From: Pseudomonas sp.
GTDB taxonomy: Bacteria > Pseudomonadota > Gammaproteobacteria > Pseudomonadales > Pseudomonadaceae
Length of the DNA: 64,000 bases
Direction: 5' to 3'
Assembly (NCBI RefSeq): GCF_002796985.1
Contig: NZ_PEKX01000007.1
Coordinates: forward strand, 1,230,284-1,294,283
Shown here one piece after another: positions 24,434 through 32,959 of the stretch (positions are counted from its first letter, which is position 1; the number at the start of each line of letters is the position of its first letter). The translations under genes and the position numbers were made by a program. The notes below the pieces were generated by a model that worked only from the letters and a program-made list of their open reading frames with translations, was not told the origin of the DNA and made no database searches.

Positions 24434-24462
24434 AAACGCCGCCCATCAGGGCGGCGTTTTCG
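24434..24462 (+). terminator. Internal terminator between tRNA-Gly copies 2 and 3
   Basis: ACGCCGCCC (24436-24444), loop ATCA, GGGCGGCGT (24449-24457), then TTTT. The same hairpin follows copy 3, so it was copied with the tRNA unit. Confidence 0.88.
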
Positions 24463-24501
24463 TTAACCCTCGGCGTAAGCTGAAGGTTACAGCAAGTTGA
24501 T

Positions 24502-24577
<76 letters not shown>

Positions 24578-24583
24578 GAATCG

Positions 24584-24614
24584 AAACGCCGCCCATCAGG
24601 GCGGCGTTTTCGTT
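24584..24614 (+). terminator. Terminator after tRNA-Gly copy 3
   Basis: The same ACGCCGCCC-ATCA-GGGCGGCGT hairpin with a T-run as at 24434-24462. Confidence 0.9.
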
Positions 24615-24898
24615 TGTGCGCAGAAAAGTTTCCCCGCCTTCTCTCCTGGGTTGATCCAGCCCAGGCGTCCTCCGCCTAAGAAGTTTTCTACGGTCGCTGA
24701 CCCGCCTTTGCTGCTCGTGTGCCTGCATTGAAGAAAATTCTGACGCAGCCCTGAGGGGAATCCCGTTTGTCGGCCTGGACAGGCCCCTGAGAATGCCAGC
24801 GCTCGATCGCCATGCGATGGAGCGGGGCCCGTTCCGGTTGCCTGTCGGCTGCTTGGACGGAATTTCCTGGAGGTCGTTCTGCTGAGGACGTTACGCCG

Positions 24899-25606
24899 AT
24901 GTCGGAATTGCTGAGTCGCCGCGAGCCGGATCGACACGAGTCGGTGCCGGCTGTTGCAGGCAGGGCTGACAGCGTCAGCGTGCTGTCGGTTTTCGACTTC
25001 GACGGCACCCTGACCCGGCATGACAGCTTCCTGCCGTTCCTGTGGTTTGCCTTCGGCACGCTCGGCTGCTTGCGCCGTCTGCCGGCCATGGTGTTTCCGT
25101 GCCTGGCATTTCTCGTTCGCCGGCGGAGCCGCGATGAGCTCAAGGCCCGCCTGATCGCGGTTTTCCTTCGGGGCGTCGACGCGCAATGGTTGTCCGCCAG
25201 GGCAGAAGCCTATTGCCGCTTCATCTGGAGCTATCTGCTGCGCCCCGAGGGTTTGCGCGGCGTGGCGGCGGAGCTGGATTCGGGCGCCGAAGTGACGCTC
25301 TGTTCGGCTTCCCCGGCGCTGGTGTTGCGGCCCTTCGCCGAGCGTCTGGGCGTGGGGCTGATCGGTACCGAGCTGGAGGTTGTCGATGGCCGGCTCAGCG
25401 GCCGCATCGTTGGCGGCAACTGCCGCGCCGAGAACAAGGTGCTGCGCCTGCAGGCGAAGTACGGCTCCCTTGCCCGTTACCGGTTGCGTGCCTGGGGCGA
25501 CACGCAGGGCGACGACGCGCTATTGCGCGCTGCCCAGGACCCGCATTGGCGGGTCTTCCATCCCCATTGGCGGCGCACCGCCGGCCCATCACGCCCGGCC
25601 GCTTGA
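24899..25606 (+). CDS. HAD-superfamily subfamily IB phosphatase
   Basis: 235 residues from ATG 24899; GAGGA lies about 11 bases upstream and the longer frame (24812) lacks homology. The nucleophile motif is VFDFDGTLTRHDS (33-39), motif II is TLCSASPALVLRPFA, and motif III/IV is AWGDTQGDDALL. This is the SerB/phosphatidylglycerophosphatase-C-like branch of HAD-IB. A stretch rich in hydrophobic residues (LPFLWFAFGTLGCLRRLPAM) next to motif I resembles PgpC-like lipid phosphatases, so a membrane-lipid substrate is possible. It is the first gene after the tRNA cluster, 56 bp before the Alx-type gene, and probably shares its transcript. Confidence 0.85.
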   Translation: MSELLSRREPDRHESVPAVAGRADSVSVLSVFDFDGTLTRHDSFLPFLWFAFGTLGCLRRLPAMVFPCLAFLVRRRSRDELKARLIAVFLRGVDAQWLSARAEAYCRFIWSYLLRPEGLRGVAAELDSGAEVTLCSASPALVLRPFAERLGVGLIGTELEVVDGRLSGRIVGGNCRAENKVLRLQAKYGSLARYRLRAWGDTQGDDALLRAAQDPHWRVFHPHWRRTAGPSRPAA

Positions 25607-25661
25607 TCCGACCCATGGCCGGGTCGCACCGGCTGACATTCCTTTTTCGAGAATCGCAATC

Positions 25662-26702
25662 GTGGAACAGACACACATAGGTTTTCCCCCGCTGACCCTG
25701 GCGGTCTTTATCGGACTGGCCCTGGCCGCCCTGGTGCTGGACCTGCTGACGCACCGTGACAACAAGGCGATATCGCTGGCGGGTGCCGTGGGCTGGTCGA
25801 TCTTCTGGGTCGCGATTTCCCTGGGCTTCGCCGGCTTTCTCTATATTGAGCATGGCGCGCAGGTGGCCAGCCTGTTCCTCACCGGCTATGCGCTGGAAAA
25901 GGTGCTGAGCGTCGACAACCTGTTCGTCTTCATCGCCATCTTCGCCTGGTTCAAGGTGCCGGACGGCCTGCGCCACCGCGTGCTGTACTGGGGCATCCTC
26001 GGCGCCATCGTGTTCCGCGCCATCTTTGTCGCCATCGGCACCGGCCTGCTGGCCTTCGGGCCCTGGGTGGAAATCGTCTTCGCCCTGATCGTTGGCTGGA
26101 CTGGCGTGATGATGCTCAAGGGCGGCGGCGATGACGACGAGGAGGAAGACTACTCCCGGCACCTGGCCTACCGATTCGCCAGCAAGCTGTTCCCGGTCTG
26201 GCCGAAATTGCTGGGCGGGCGCTTCTTCGTGGCGCGCAAACAGCTCGAAGGGGAAATCCGCAAGCCTGAGAACAAGGGCATCAGCCTCGCCGCCAAGGGC
26301 GCGCTGTTCGCCACGCCGCTGTTCCTCTGCCTGGTGGTGGTGGAAGTGTCGGACGTGCTGTTCGCTTTCGATTCGGTGCCGGCGGTGATCGCTGTCAGCC
26401 GCGAGCCGCTGATTGTCTACTCGGCCATGCTGTTCGCCATCCTCGGCCTGCGCACGCTGTACTTCGTGCTCGAAGCGCTCAAGCGCTACCTGGTGCACCT
26501 GGAGAAGGCAGTGATCGTGCTGCTGTTCTTCATCGCCGCCAAGCTGGGCCTGAACGCCACCGATCACCTGTTCCATCACGGCATCAGCATTGATCCGAAC
26601 ACCAGCCTGATCGTCGTGCTGGTGGTGCTGGCGCTGGGTATCGGCGCCAGCGTGCTGTTCCCGGCGAAGGACGAGCCGGCCGCTGAGGTGTCCGATCGCT
26701 GA
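25662..26702 (+). CDS. TerC/Alx family integral membrane protein
   Basis: 346 residues, starting at GTG 25662 (read as MEQTHIGFPPLTLAVF), where the first membrane segment begins. About nine hydrophobic segments follow. The acidic in-membrane motifs that define the family are LSVDNLFVFIAIF and EVSDVLFAFDSVPAV. This is the Alx branch (about 320 residues in E. coli), linked to manganese export and alkaline response. The E. coli gene is preceded by a yybP-ykoY riboswitch; here the upstream gene lies only 56 bp away and I see no such element. The ribosome-binding site is weak, suggesting coupling to the HAD gene. A clear terminator follows. Confidence 0.88.
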   Translation: MEQTHIGFPPLTLAVFIGLALAALVLDLLTHRDNKAISLAGAVGWSIFWVAISLGFAGFLYIEHGAQVASLFLTGYALEKVLSVDNLFVFIAIFAWFKVPDGLRHRVLYWGILGAIVFRAIFVAIGTGLLAFGPWVEIVFALIVGWTGVMMLKGGGDDDEEEDYSRHLAYRFASKLFPVWPKLLGGRFFVARKQLEGEIRKPENKGISLAAKGALFATPLFLCLVVVEVSDVLFAFDSVPAVIAVSREPLIVYSAMLFAILGLRTLYFVLEALKRYLVHLEKAVIVLLFFIAAKLGLNATDHLFHHGISIDPNTSLIVVLVVLALGIGASVLFPAKDEPAAEVSDR

Positions 26703-26723
26703 TCGGCCGTGCCGTCTTTTGGA

Positions 26724-26750
26724 GAGCCCGCCTCGCCGCGGGCTTTTTCG
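26724..26750 (+). terminator. Terminator of the HAD-Alx pair
   Basis: AGCCCGC (26725-26731) pairs with GCGGGCT (26738-26744) and runs into TTTTT. Confidence 0.88.
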
Positions 26751-27021
26751 TGCCTGGAACCTGGTGGGCTGCATGCCGGTGATCGGATTCTTCAGGGCTG
26801 GGAGAAACCTGATCGCTCATGGCATGAAGGTCCAGTGCAGAGCGGCCCGAGCGGGTTTCGTCAGATGCAGGGAGTCCCTTGCTGAACAAGATCTTCATGG
26901 ATTTTTCACGAGTTCTTCACGGACCCTGACCCAACGCCGTGGCGGCATGGCCAATGGCCGCACGCCGGTATTTTCCTTGATCTAAGCTCCACTCAAGTCG
27001 GCCTCTCGCGCAGAGGTTTTC
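26751..27021. other. Upstream region of the type I secretion operon
   Basis: The 271-bp stretch before the ABC transporter gene. It contains a doubled TTCACG (near 26905 and 26918), and a GC-rich dyad around GGCCAATGGCC (about 26950). AGAGG supplies a ribosome-binding site before ATG 27022. No confident sigma-70 promoter or gene was found. Confidence 0.4.
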
Positions 27022-28797
27022 ATGCGAAATACTCCTGAAGAAAGCCTCCGAAGCGCACTGAAGGCCTGCCGCGAGAGCTTCCTGTTCGTGGGCTTTTTCA
27101 GCCTGTTCATCAACGCGCTGATGCTGGTGCCGACCTTCTACATGCTGCAGGTGTATGGGCGGGTGATCACCAGCGGCAGCCTGACCACGCTGACCATGCT
27201 GACGCTGATCATGAGCCTGCTGGTGATCACGCTCGGCTCCCTGGAGTGGATTCGATCGCGCATCCTGGTGCGGGTCAGTACACGGCTGGATGTGCTGCTT
27301 AGCCGCCAGGTCTACAAGGCCAGTTTCAAGCGCGCGTTGCACAGTGGCGGGATGGACGCCTCGGCTCAGCCGCTCAACGACCTGACGGGCCTGCGCCAGT
27401 TCCTCGCCGGCAGCGGCCTGTTCGCTTTCTTCGATGCGCCCTGGTTGCCCATCTATATCGCGGTGATGTTCCTGTTCCATCCCTGGCTCGGTTGGGTCGC
27501 GGTGGGCAGCGCCGTGTTGCTGCTGGTACTTGCCATCATCAACGAGAAGTTGACCGCGCCGGCACTGGCCCAGGCCAACAAGGAACACATCGCCGCGACG
27601 CTGCATACCACCAAGAGCCTGCGCAACGCCGAAGTCATCGAATCCATGGGCATGCTGGAAACCCTGATGGAGCGCTGGGGCAGTCGGCAGCGTAGTGTGC
27701 TGTTGCTGCAGTCCACGGCCAGCGACAAGGGCGCGATCATCAGCACCCTTTCGCGTACCTTCCGTTTGCTGGTGCAGTCGCTGGTGCTTGGGCTGGGCGC
27801 GTACCTGGCGGTGGATCACCAGGTGGGGCCGGGCATGGTGTTCGCCGGTGCCGTGCTGCTGGGCCGCGCGCTGGCGCCGCTGGACCTGATCATCGGCAGC
27901 TGGAAGGGGTTCATCTCCGCCCGTTCGCAGTACAGCCGGCTCAACGACATTCTCGACAAGCTGCAGGCGCAACCCGAGCGCATGCCGCTGCCGGCCCCCC
28001 AGGGGAACATCCAGGTAGAGAACCTTGTGGTCGCTGCGCCGGGCTCGATGACGGCGATCATCAAGAACATCAGCTTCAGCGTGCCGGCCGGTTGCGTGGT
28101 CGGCATCATCGGGCCCAGCGCGGCGGGGAAGTCCACCCTGGTGCGGGCGCTGATGGGTGTCTGGCCGCCGCTGCACGGAGTCGTCCGCCTGGATGGCGCG
28201 GACATCAGTACCTGGAACAAGCACGATCTCGGCCCGCACATCGGCTACCTGCCCCAGGACATCGAGCTGTTCGAGGGCACCGTCGCCGAGAACATTGCCC
28301 GCTTCGCCGAGGTGGATTCGGAGAAGGTTATCCAGGCCGCGAAAGTCGCCGGCGTCCACGAGATGATCCTGTTGCTGCCCGATGGCTACGACACCGTCAT
28401 CGGCAGCGAGGGGCTGATGCTCTCCGGCGGGCAGCGTCAGCGCATCGGGCTAGCCCGCGCGTTGTACGGCAGCCCGCGGTTGATCGTGCTCGACGAACCC
28501 AACTCCAACCTCGACGACGTCGGCGATCGGGCCCTGGCGGCGGCTATCCACCAGCTCAAGCAGACCGGTGCGACCGTGTTCGTCATCACCCACCGCACCA
28601 ACCTCGTCGCGCAGCTCGACCGGTTGATGCTGATGAACGACGGCACCATCACACTCTATGGCTCCCGCGACCAGGTGCTGGCCGAGCTCACCGCCAAACA
28701 GCAGCAACAGGTGCAGCAACGCTCGATGCCGGCGGGCGCCAGCATCTCCCCGGTGGATACCCACAAGGGTGACGTCGATGTCCAGTCATCCAATTGA
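27022..28797 (+). CDS. Type I secretion ABC transporter (PrtD/AprD family)
   Basis: 591 residues. Six membrane segments occupy roughly 20-300 (FLFVGFFSLFINALMLVPTF, TMLTLIMSLLVITLG, IYIAVMFLFHPWLGWVAVGS and others). The nucleotide-binding domain has Walker A GPSAAGKS (364-371), signature LSGGQRQR (467-474) and Walker B LIVLDEP (487-493), plus the H-loop ITHRT. There is no N-terminal peptidase C39 domain, which is usual for the PrtD branch exporting proteases or adhesins with uncleaved C-terminal signals. It forms the inner-membrane engine with the two following genes; the next start overlaps its end by 20 bases. Its likely cargo is the 2111-residue adhesin encoded 4 kb downstream. Confidence 0.95.
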   Translation: MRNTPEESLRSALKACRESFLFVGFFSLFINALMLVPTFYMLQVYGRVITSGSLTTLTMLTLIMSLLVITLGSLEWIRSRILVRVSTRLDVLLSRQVYKASFKRALHSGGMDASAQPLNDLTGLRQFLAGSGLFAFFDAPWLPIYIAVMFLFHPWLGWVAVGSAVLLLVLAIINEKLTAPALAQANKEHIAATLHTTKSLRNAEVIESMGMLETLMERWGSRQRSVLLLQSTASDKGAIISTLSRTFRLLVQSLVLGLGAYLAVDHQVGPGMVFAGAVLLGRALAPLDLIIGSWKGFISARSQYSRLNDILDKLQAQPERMPLPAPQGNIQVENLVVAAPGSMTAIIKNISFSVPAGCVVGIIGPSAAGKSTLVRALMGVWPPLHGVVRLDGADISTWNKHDLGPHIGYLPQDIELFEGTVAENIARFAEVDSEKVIQAAKVAGVHEMILLLPDGYDTVIGSEGLMLSGGQRQRIGLARALYGSPRLIVLDEPNSNLDDVGDRALAAAIHQLKQTGATVFVITHRTNLVAQLDRLMLMNDGTITLYGSRDQVLAELTAKQQQQVQQRSMPAGASISPVDTHKGDVDVQSSN

Positions 28798-30091
28798 GCG
28801 TTTCACCGACCTGCCGGTATCGGACCTCAAGGTCCGTCGCCTGGGGCTGGCCATCGTCGTGCTGACCTTCGGCCTGTTCGGCACCTGGGCGGCATTCGCG
28901 CCCCTCGATGGCGCGGTGTACGCACCCGGTGTGGTGACCGTGCAGGCGTACCGCAAGACGGTGCAGCACCCCGAGGGAGGCATCGTCAAGGAAGTGCTGG
29001 TGCATGACGGCGATATCGTCAAACGCGACGCCCCGTTGATCGTGCTCGACGATGCGCAGCTGCGCTTCGAATACGAGATGACCCGCAGCCAGATGATCGC
29101 GGCCGAGGCCATGGAGGCGCGGCTCAAGGCCGAGCGCGATGCCCAGACGACGATCGATTTCGCGGCAATCGGCGATCTGGCCAGCCCGCGCGGCGTGGAA
29201 GCGCGGCAGAGCGAAGCCCAGGTGTTCAACGCTCGCCAGGGTTCACGTCAGGGGCAGATTTCCGTGCTGCGCGAACGCATCGGCCAGCTGAATCAGCAGA
29301 TCGGTGGGCTGGAGGCGATGATCGGCGCCAAGGGCCAATTGGCGAACTCCTACAGTGGCGAGATCGGCGAGTTGTCCGACCTGCTCAAGCAGGGCTACGT
29401 CGACAAGCAGCGCCTGCTCGAGCAGCAGCGCAAGCTGGGGATGATCCGCGCGGAAATGGCCGATCACCGCTCCACCATCAACCGTACGCGGTTGCAGATC
29501 AACGAAACGCAGCTACAGATCCTGCAGATCGACAAGGACTTCAATGCCGAGGTCGCCAAGCAACTGGCCGAGGTGCAGACGCGTCTCTACGACCTGCAGG
29601 AAAAGACCTCGTCCTTGGAAGATCGGCTTGGCCGCATCGTCATTCGCTCGCCCGATGCCGGCATGGTGATCGGCATGACGGTGCACACCGTCGGGGGTGT
29701 CGTGCGCCCGGCGACGCCGTTGCTGGACATCGTGCCCTCGGTGTCCGAGCTGGTCATCGAGGCGCAGGTGCCGCCGGTGGACATCGACCGTGTGGCCATC
29801 GGCAAGCGCGCGGATATTCGCTTCGGCGCCTTCAACAGCGCCACTACTCCGGTGATCGAGGGCGAGGTCATCAATGTCTCGGCGGACCGCCTGGTCAGTG
29901 AAAAGTCCGGCGCCGCCTATTACCTCACACGTGTCCGGGTCACCGAAAAAGGGGCCCGTACGCTGGGCGAACGCAAGTTGCTGCCGGGCATGCCGGCGGA
30001 CGTGCTGATCATCACCGGGCAACGCACCTTGTTGCAGTACCTCATGCAGCCGGCGCGCAACGCCCTGGCCCAATCGATGATCGAGGAATGA
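28778..30091 (+). CDS. Type I secretion periplasmic adaptor (HlyD/PrtE family)
   Basis: 437 residues from ATG 28778 (MSSHPIERFTDLPVSD), with AAGGGTG upstream. A single membrane segment (LGLAIVVLTFGLFGTWAAFAPL) anchors it; the periplasmic part has the lipoyl half-motifs (VQHPEGGIVKEVLVHDGDIVKRD), a long coiled-coil hairpin (about 100-300) and the beta-barrel end (IRSPDAGMVIGMTVHTVGGVV). It bridges the ABC transporter and the TolC-like channel. It overlaps the preceding gene by 20 bases and the next one by ATGA, so all three are made in step. Confidence 0.95.
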   Translation: MSSHPIERFTDLPVSDLKVRRLGLAIVVLTFGLFGTWAAFAPLDGAVYAPGVVTVQAYRKTVQHPEGGIVKEVLVHDGDIVKRDAPLIVLDDAQLRFEYEMTRSQMIAAEAMEARLKAERDAQTTIDFAAIGDLASPRGVEARQSEAQVFNARQGSRQGQISVLRERIGQLNQQIGGLEAMIGAKGQLANSYSGEIGELSDLLKQGYVDKQRLLEQQRKLGMIRAEMADHRSTINRTRLQINETQLQILQIDKDFNAEVAKQLAEVQTRLYDLQEKTSSLEDRLGRIVIRSPDAGMVIGMTVHTVGGVVRPATPLLDIVPSVSELVIEAQVPPVDIDRVAIGKRADIRFGAFNSATTPVIEGEVINVSADRLVSEKSGAAYYLTRVRVTEKGARTLGERKLLPGMPADVLIITGQRTLLQYLMQPARNALAQSMIEE

Positions 30092-31473
30092 CCATGGATG
30101 CATCTTCCCTTGTACTGGCGGGCGCGCTGCTGCTGGCGGCGGGTACGGCGCTGGCTCAGACATCGACGGTGGCGCCGGGAGGGGTCGGCATCGCGGACGA
30201 GGCCACCGATCTCCTGCGGCTTTACCAGGAGGCACGGTTGGAGGATCCGCAGATTCTGGCGTCCTACGCCCACGCCCAGGCGGGCAAGGAGTACCAGCGC
30301 GAAGCCATGGGCGTGCTGTTGCCGCAGCTGTCGCTCAACGCCGGAACCAACCAGATTCACCAGCGCAACGACCTGATCGACGAGAGCTACGACAGTGAAA
30401 ACTACAGCCTGGTGCTGCGCCAGTACCTCTATAACAAGGCGGCCTGGGAGAACTACCAGAAGTTCAAGAGCATGGCCCTGCAGTCGGAGTCCGAGGCGCT
30501 GGACGTCCAGGCAGAGGCCACGGTGGAACTGGCGCGGCGTTACTTCACCGCGTTGGCGGCCGAGGACGAACTGGAGCTGGTGATCGCCGAGCGCCGCACC
30601 ACCCAGGAAAGCCTGGATCGGGTCAATGCGCTATTTGCCAAACAGTTGGCCCTGGTGACCGATCAGCTCGATCTGCAGGCGCGGGTGGACCTGCTCGCGG
30701 CGCAGGAGCTGGAAGCGCGCAACCAGGCGATCATCAGCCGCGAAGCGCTGACGGAGATCGTCGGCCGCCCGGTGAAGGAGCGACTCAGTCGGGTCCGCGA
30801 CGACGTGCGCCTGCATGTGTCGGAGCAGACTCTGGATAACTGGGTGCGTGACGGTATTGCGCTGAACCCGGCACTCAAGGCCCGGGAAAGCGGCGTCGAA
30901 GTGGCCAACGCTGCACTGCGCAGCGGCAAGGGCGGCCACTACCCGACCCTGAGCCTGAACCTCAGCGCGCAGCAGACCAACGAGGGCTACAACAACTCCC
31001 TGGCGCCGCGCACCGACAGTTATGTCGCCGGTGTCGGCCTGCAGGTACCGATCTACAGCGGCGGCTCGACCTCGGCGCGGGTTCGCGGGCTGTATCAGGA
31101 TCAGTTGGTGGCTGAGGAGCAGTTGGAGGAGATCCGCCGGCGGGTGGTCAAGGAGATCACCAGCGCCTACCTCACGGCCAATTCCAATGGCGAGAAAATC
31201 CAGGCCAACCGCCTGGCGCTGGTGTCGGCGCACAAGTCGCGCGAATCGGCGGAAAAGGCGCTGGGCTACGGCATGGTCAACGCCGTCGACGTGCTGGCGG
31301 CGGTGCGCAATGAGTTTCGCGCCCGACGCGATCTGCTCAAGACCCAGTACGAATTCCTCAGCAATGTCTTCACCCTCAACCGCTGGGCCGGCAGGCCGCC
31401 GATCGAGAGCGTACAGAGCGTAAACGGATGGCTCGGCCCCGGTAGCTCCAGCCAGGACTTCATGCGCCCCTGA
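30088..31473 (+). CDS. TolC-family outer-membrane channel of the type I system
   Basis: 461 residues with a signal peptide (SSLVLAGALLLAAGTALAQ). Two outer-membrane-efflux-protein repeats are visible: LLRLYQEARLEDPQILASYA opens the first, and the second starts around LDNWVRDGIALNPALKARE. Barrel-like strands include YPTLSLNLSAQQTN and DSYVAGVGLQVPIYSGG. This is the AprF/PrtF-like branch. It forms the trimeric exit duct for the secreted substrate. It ends the operon; a GC-rich hairpin follows 20 bp downstream. Confidence 0.93.
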   Translation: MTMDASSLVLAGALLLAAGTALAQTSTVAPGGVGIADEATDLLRLYQEARLEDPQILASYAHAQAGKEYQREAMGVLLPQLSLNAGTNQIHQRNDLIDESYDSENYSLVLRQYLYNKAAWENYQKFKSMALQSESEALDVQAEATVELARRYFTALAAEDELELVIAERRTTQESLDRVNALFAKQLALVTDQLDLQARVDLLAAQELEARNQAIISREALTEIVGRPVKERLSRVRDDVRLHVSEQTLDNWVRDGIALNPALKARESGVEVANAALRSGKGGHYPTLSLNLSAQQTNEGYNNSLAPRTDSYVAGVGLQVPIYSGGSTSARVRGLYQDQLVAEEQLEEIRRRVVKEITSAYLTANSNGEKIQANRLALVSAHKSRESAEKALGYGMVNAVDVLAAVRNEFRARRDLLKTQYEFLSNVFTLNRWAGRPPIESVQSVNGWLGPGSSSQDFMRP

Positions 31474-31492
31474 TCCGTCGGATCGGGGCTTT

Positions 31493-31520
31493 GCGAGGGC
31501 GCCTGCGGCGCCCTCGTCGT
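31493..31520 (+). terminator. Probable terminator of the type I secretion operon
   Basis: GAGGGCGCC (31495-31503), loop TGC, GGCGCCCTC (31507-31515), then GTCGTTT. The stem is strong but the T-tract is poor. Confidence 0.6.
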
Positions 31521-31881
31521 TTACGTTCCCTTCTCCGCGTTCTCTCTTGCTTCGTCGCGCAAGGCCTGGCCGGCTGTCGCTTTTCCCTGAAGGGGCAGGG
31601 CGCAAGGCGCCGCGCTTGACGATATTTTGACGAGATTGTGCTTATCGTGATTTCTCGCAAGCCATTCGTCGTTTAATTGACGATATCGGCCGAGGTCGCT
31701 GAAGCGCCGCCCCCGTTGGTTGGCTTATCCAGGTGTTTGATTTTCTGGGGCTTCCTGTTCGTCGCCGAAGGGAGTCAGCGCACGGCCTGCTGTGAAACTG
31801 AACCGTTGGTCGCCGGGTGGGCAGGTCGGCAGCGTGCCGGCTTGACCTAGACTCAGGTGACCGGTAAGGGAGCACAGAATC
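31521..31881. promoter_or_regulatory. Upstream region of the LuxR-type regulator, with repeated TTGACGATAT
   Basis: About 360 bp without a supported gene. TTGACGATAT occurs at 31616-31625 and again at 31677-31686 in the same orientation, 61 bp apart. The area between them is AT-rich compared with its flanks. These could be regulator sites or -35-like boxes. AAGGGAG near 31866 is a ribosome-binding site for the small frame that follows. Confidence 0.4.
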
Positions 31882-32130
31882 ATGTGCAAGTTATTGATAG
31901 ATATTCGTATTCATGTCGTTTCGATAGCTCCGGGAAGGCCCCTGTCGACCGAGCAGGTGAAGGGAGCGCCCGCACCAAAGAAGTCCCCCTTGGCCAGCTA
32001 CGGGGCTGGCTCCGTCAAATCCTGTCGCCGCTTGTTCGTGCTTTCCAATCGTTGTGGGCCGCTGAGAACAACACCAAGAGAAGAGCGCGTGCGAGTGCAG
32101 CCACCAAGGGGGTCAGAAAATCATGTCTGA
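31882..32130 (+). CDS. Possible small ORF upstream of the LuxR-type gene
   Basis: 82 residues starting MCKLLIDIRIHVVSIAPGRP, with a good AAGGGAG ribosome-binding site, and overlapping the regulator start by eight bases, as coupled genes often do. The sequence has no recognisable domain and is rich in Pro, Arg and Ser after residue 15, which is typical of non-coding frames in GC-rich DNA. Another frame covers the same bases. I keep it only because of the ribosome-binding site and overlap. Confidence 0.25.
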   Translation: MCKLLIDIRIHVVSIAPGRPLSTEQVKGAPAPKKSPLASYGAGSVKSCRRLFVLSNRCGPLRTTPREERVRVQPPRGSENHV

Positions 32131-32880
32131 CCACGGAAAGCCGATACGGGTGATGCTGATCGATTGCCGCCCCCTGGTGCTGATCGGCCTGCATGACCTG
32201 ATCAACGCCAGCAAGCCGAGCATGGAGGTCACTGGCCAGGCCAGCACCTATACCTATGCGCTGGACCTGGCCGATCAGCAGCGCCCCGACGTGATCTTCT
32301 TCAGCTTCTTTCCCGATGCCCTGAACCCGCTGGAAGTGGTCGCCGAGCTGGCCCGCAGCGCGGCAATGAAAGTGCTGGTGCTCAAGGGGTTGTATGAAGC
32401 GGTCCCGTTGCCCAGGCGATCGAGGCGGGCGCGCGGGGCATCGTGCTGGCGGAAGACCCGACCGAGTCGATCGTCCAGGCGATCGTCAATGTCCACCACC
32501 GTGATATCGGCCTGGACCGTGCCTGGGCGGGCGGGCTTTCCGGCTATGCCGCGAGCGGGCATGTACCCTTGAAGTGCAATCACGAACAGGCGAAACAGGC
32601 ACGCCTGACCTTGCGCGAAAGGGAGCTGATCAGCGCCATCGTCGAAGACCCGTCGGCCAAGTACATGAGCATCGCCGAGCGTCTGGGCATCAGCGAACAC
32701 ACGGTGCACAACCACCTGAGCAACATCTACCAGAAGCTCAACCTGATCAATCGCATGGACCTGCTGATGTATGCGTTGAAGCATAGGCTCGCCGGCAGTG
32801 AAGAGCCGCCGGAGTCCGCCTGGGTGGAACTGGATCGGGGGCCGCACCAGGGTAACGGTTCGCCCCTGCGCAACAGCTGA
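32123..32880 (+). pseudogene. LuxR-type response regulator split by a -1 frameshift
   Basis: The first frame (from ATG 32123) encodes a receiver-like domain: VMLIDCRPLVLIGLHDLINAS, and LADQQRPDVIFFSFFPD, where the phosphate-accepting Asp is replaced by Ser. It leaves the homology at about 32400. The second frame then continues the protein: QAIEAGARGIVLAEDPTESI, and a LuxR helix-turn-helix (LTLRERELISAIVEDPSAKY, IAERLGISEHTVHNHLSNIY). Adding one base between 32400 and 32401 would join both into one protein of about 252 residues. So either the gene is broken, or the base was lost in sequencing. It lies between the type I secretion genes and the convergent adhesin gene and is the obvious local regulator. 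Confidence 0.8.
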
Positions 32881-32905
32881 AGCATTGACCGGCGGCGGGT
32901 ATAAA

Positions 32906-32946
32906 ACGAGACGGGGGTGGTTTCCAAACCACCCCCGTCTCTTTCC
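32906..32946 (-). terminator. Bidirectional terminator between the regulator and the adhesin gene
   Basis: GAGACGGGGGTGGTTT (32908-32923) pairs perfectly with AAACCACCCCCGTCTC (32926-32941) over 16 bp with a two-base loop. On the minus strand it runs into GTTTTATA, on the plus strand into TTT. It closes the adhesin gene 14 bp after its stop. Confidence 0.9.
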
Positions 32947-32959
32947 CGCGTGCGAACTG

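Noticed and set aside
24614..25661. yybP-ykoY (manganese) riboswitch before the Alx-type gene
   Set aside because: I looked upstream of both the HAD gene and the Alx gene and saw no element with the expected conserved core; a covariance-model search would settle it.
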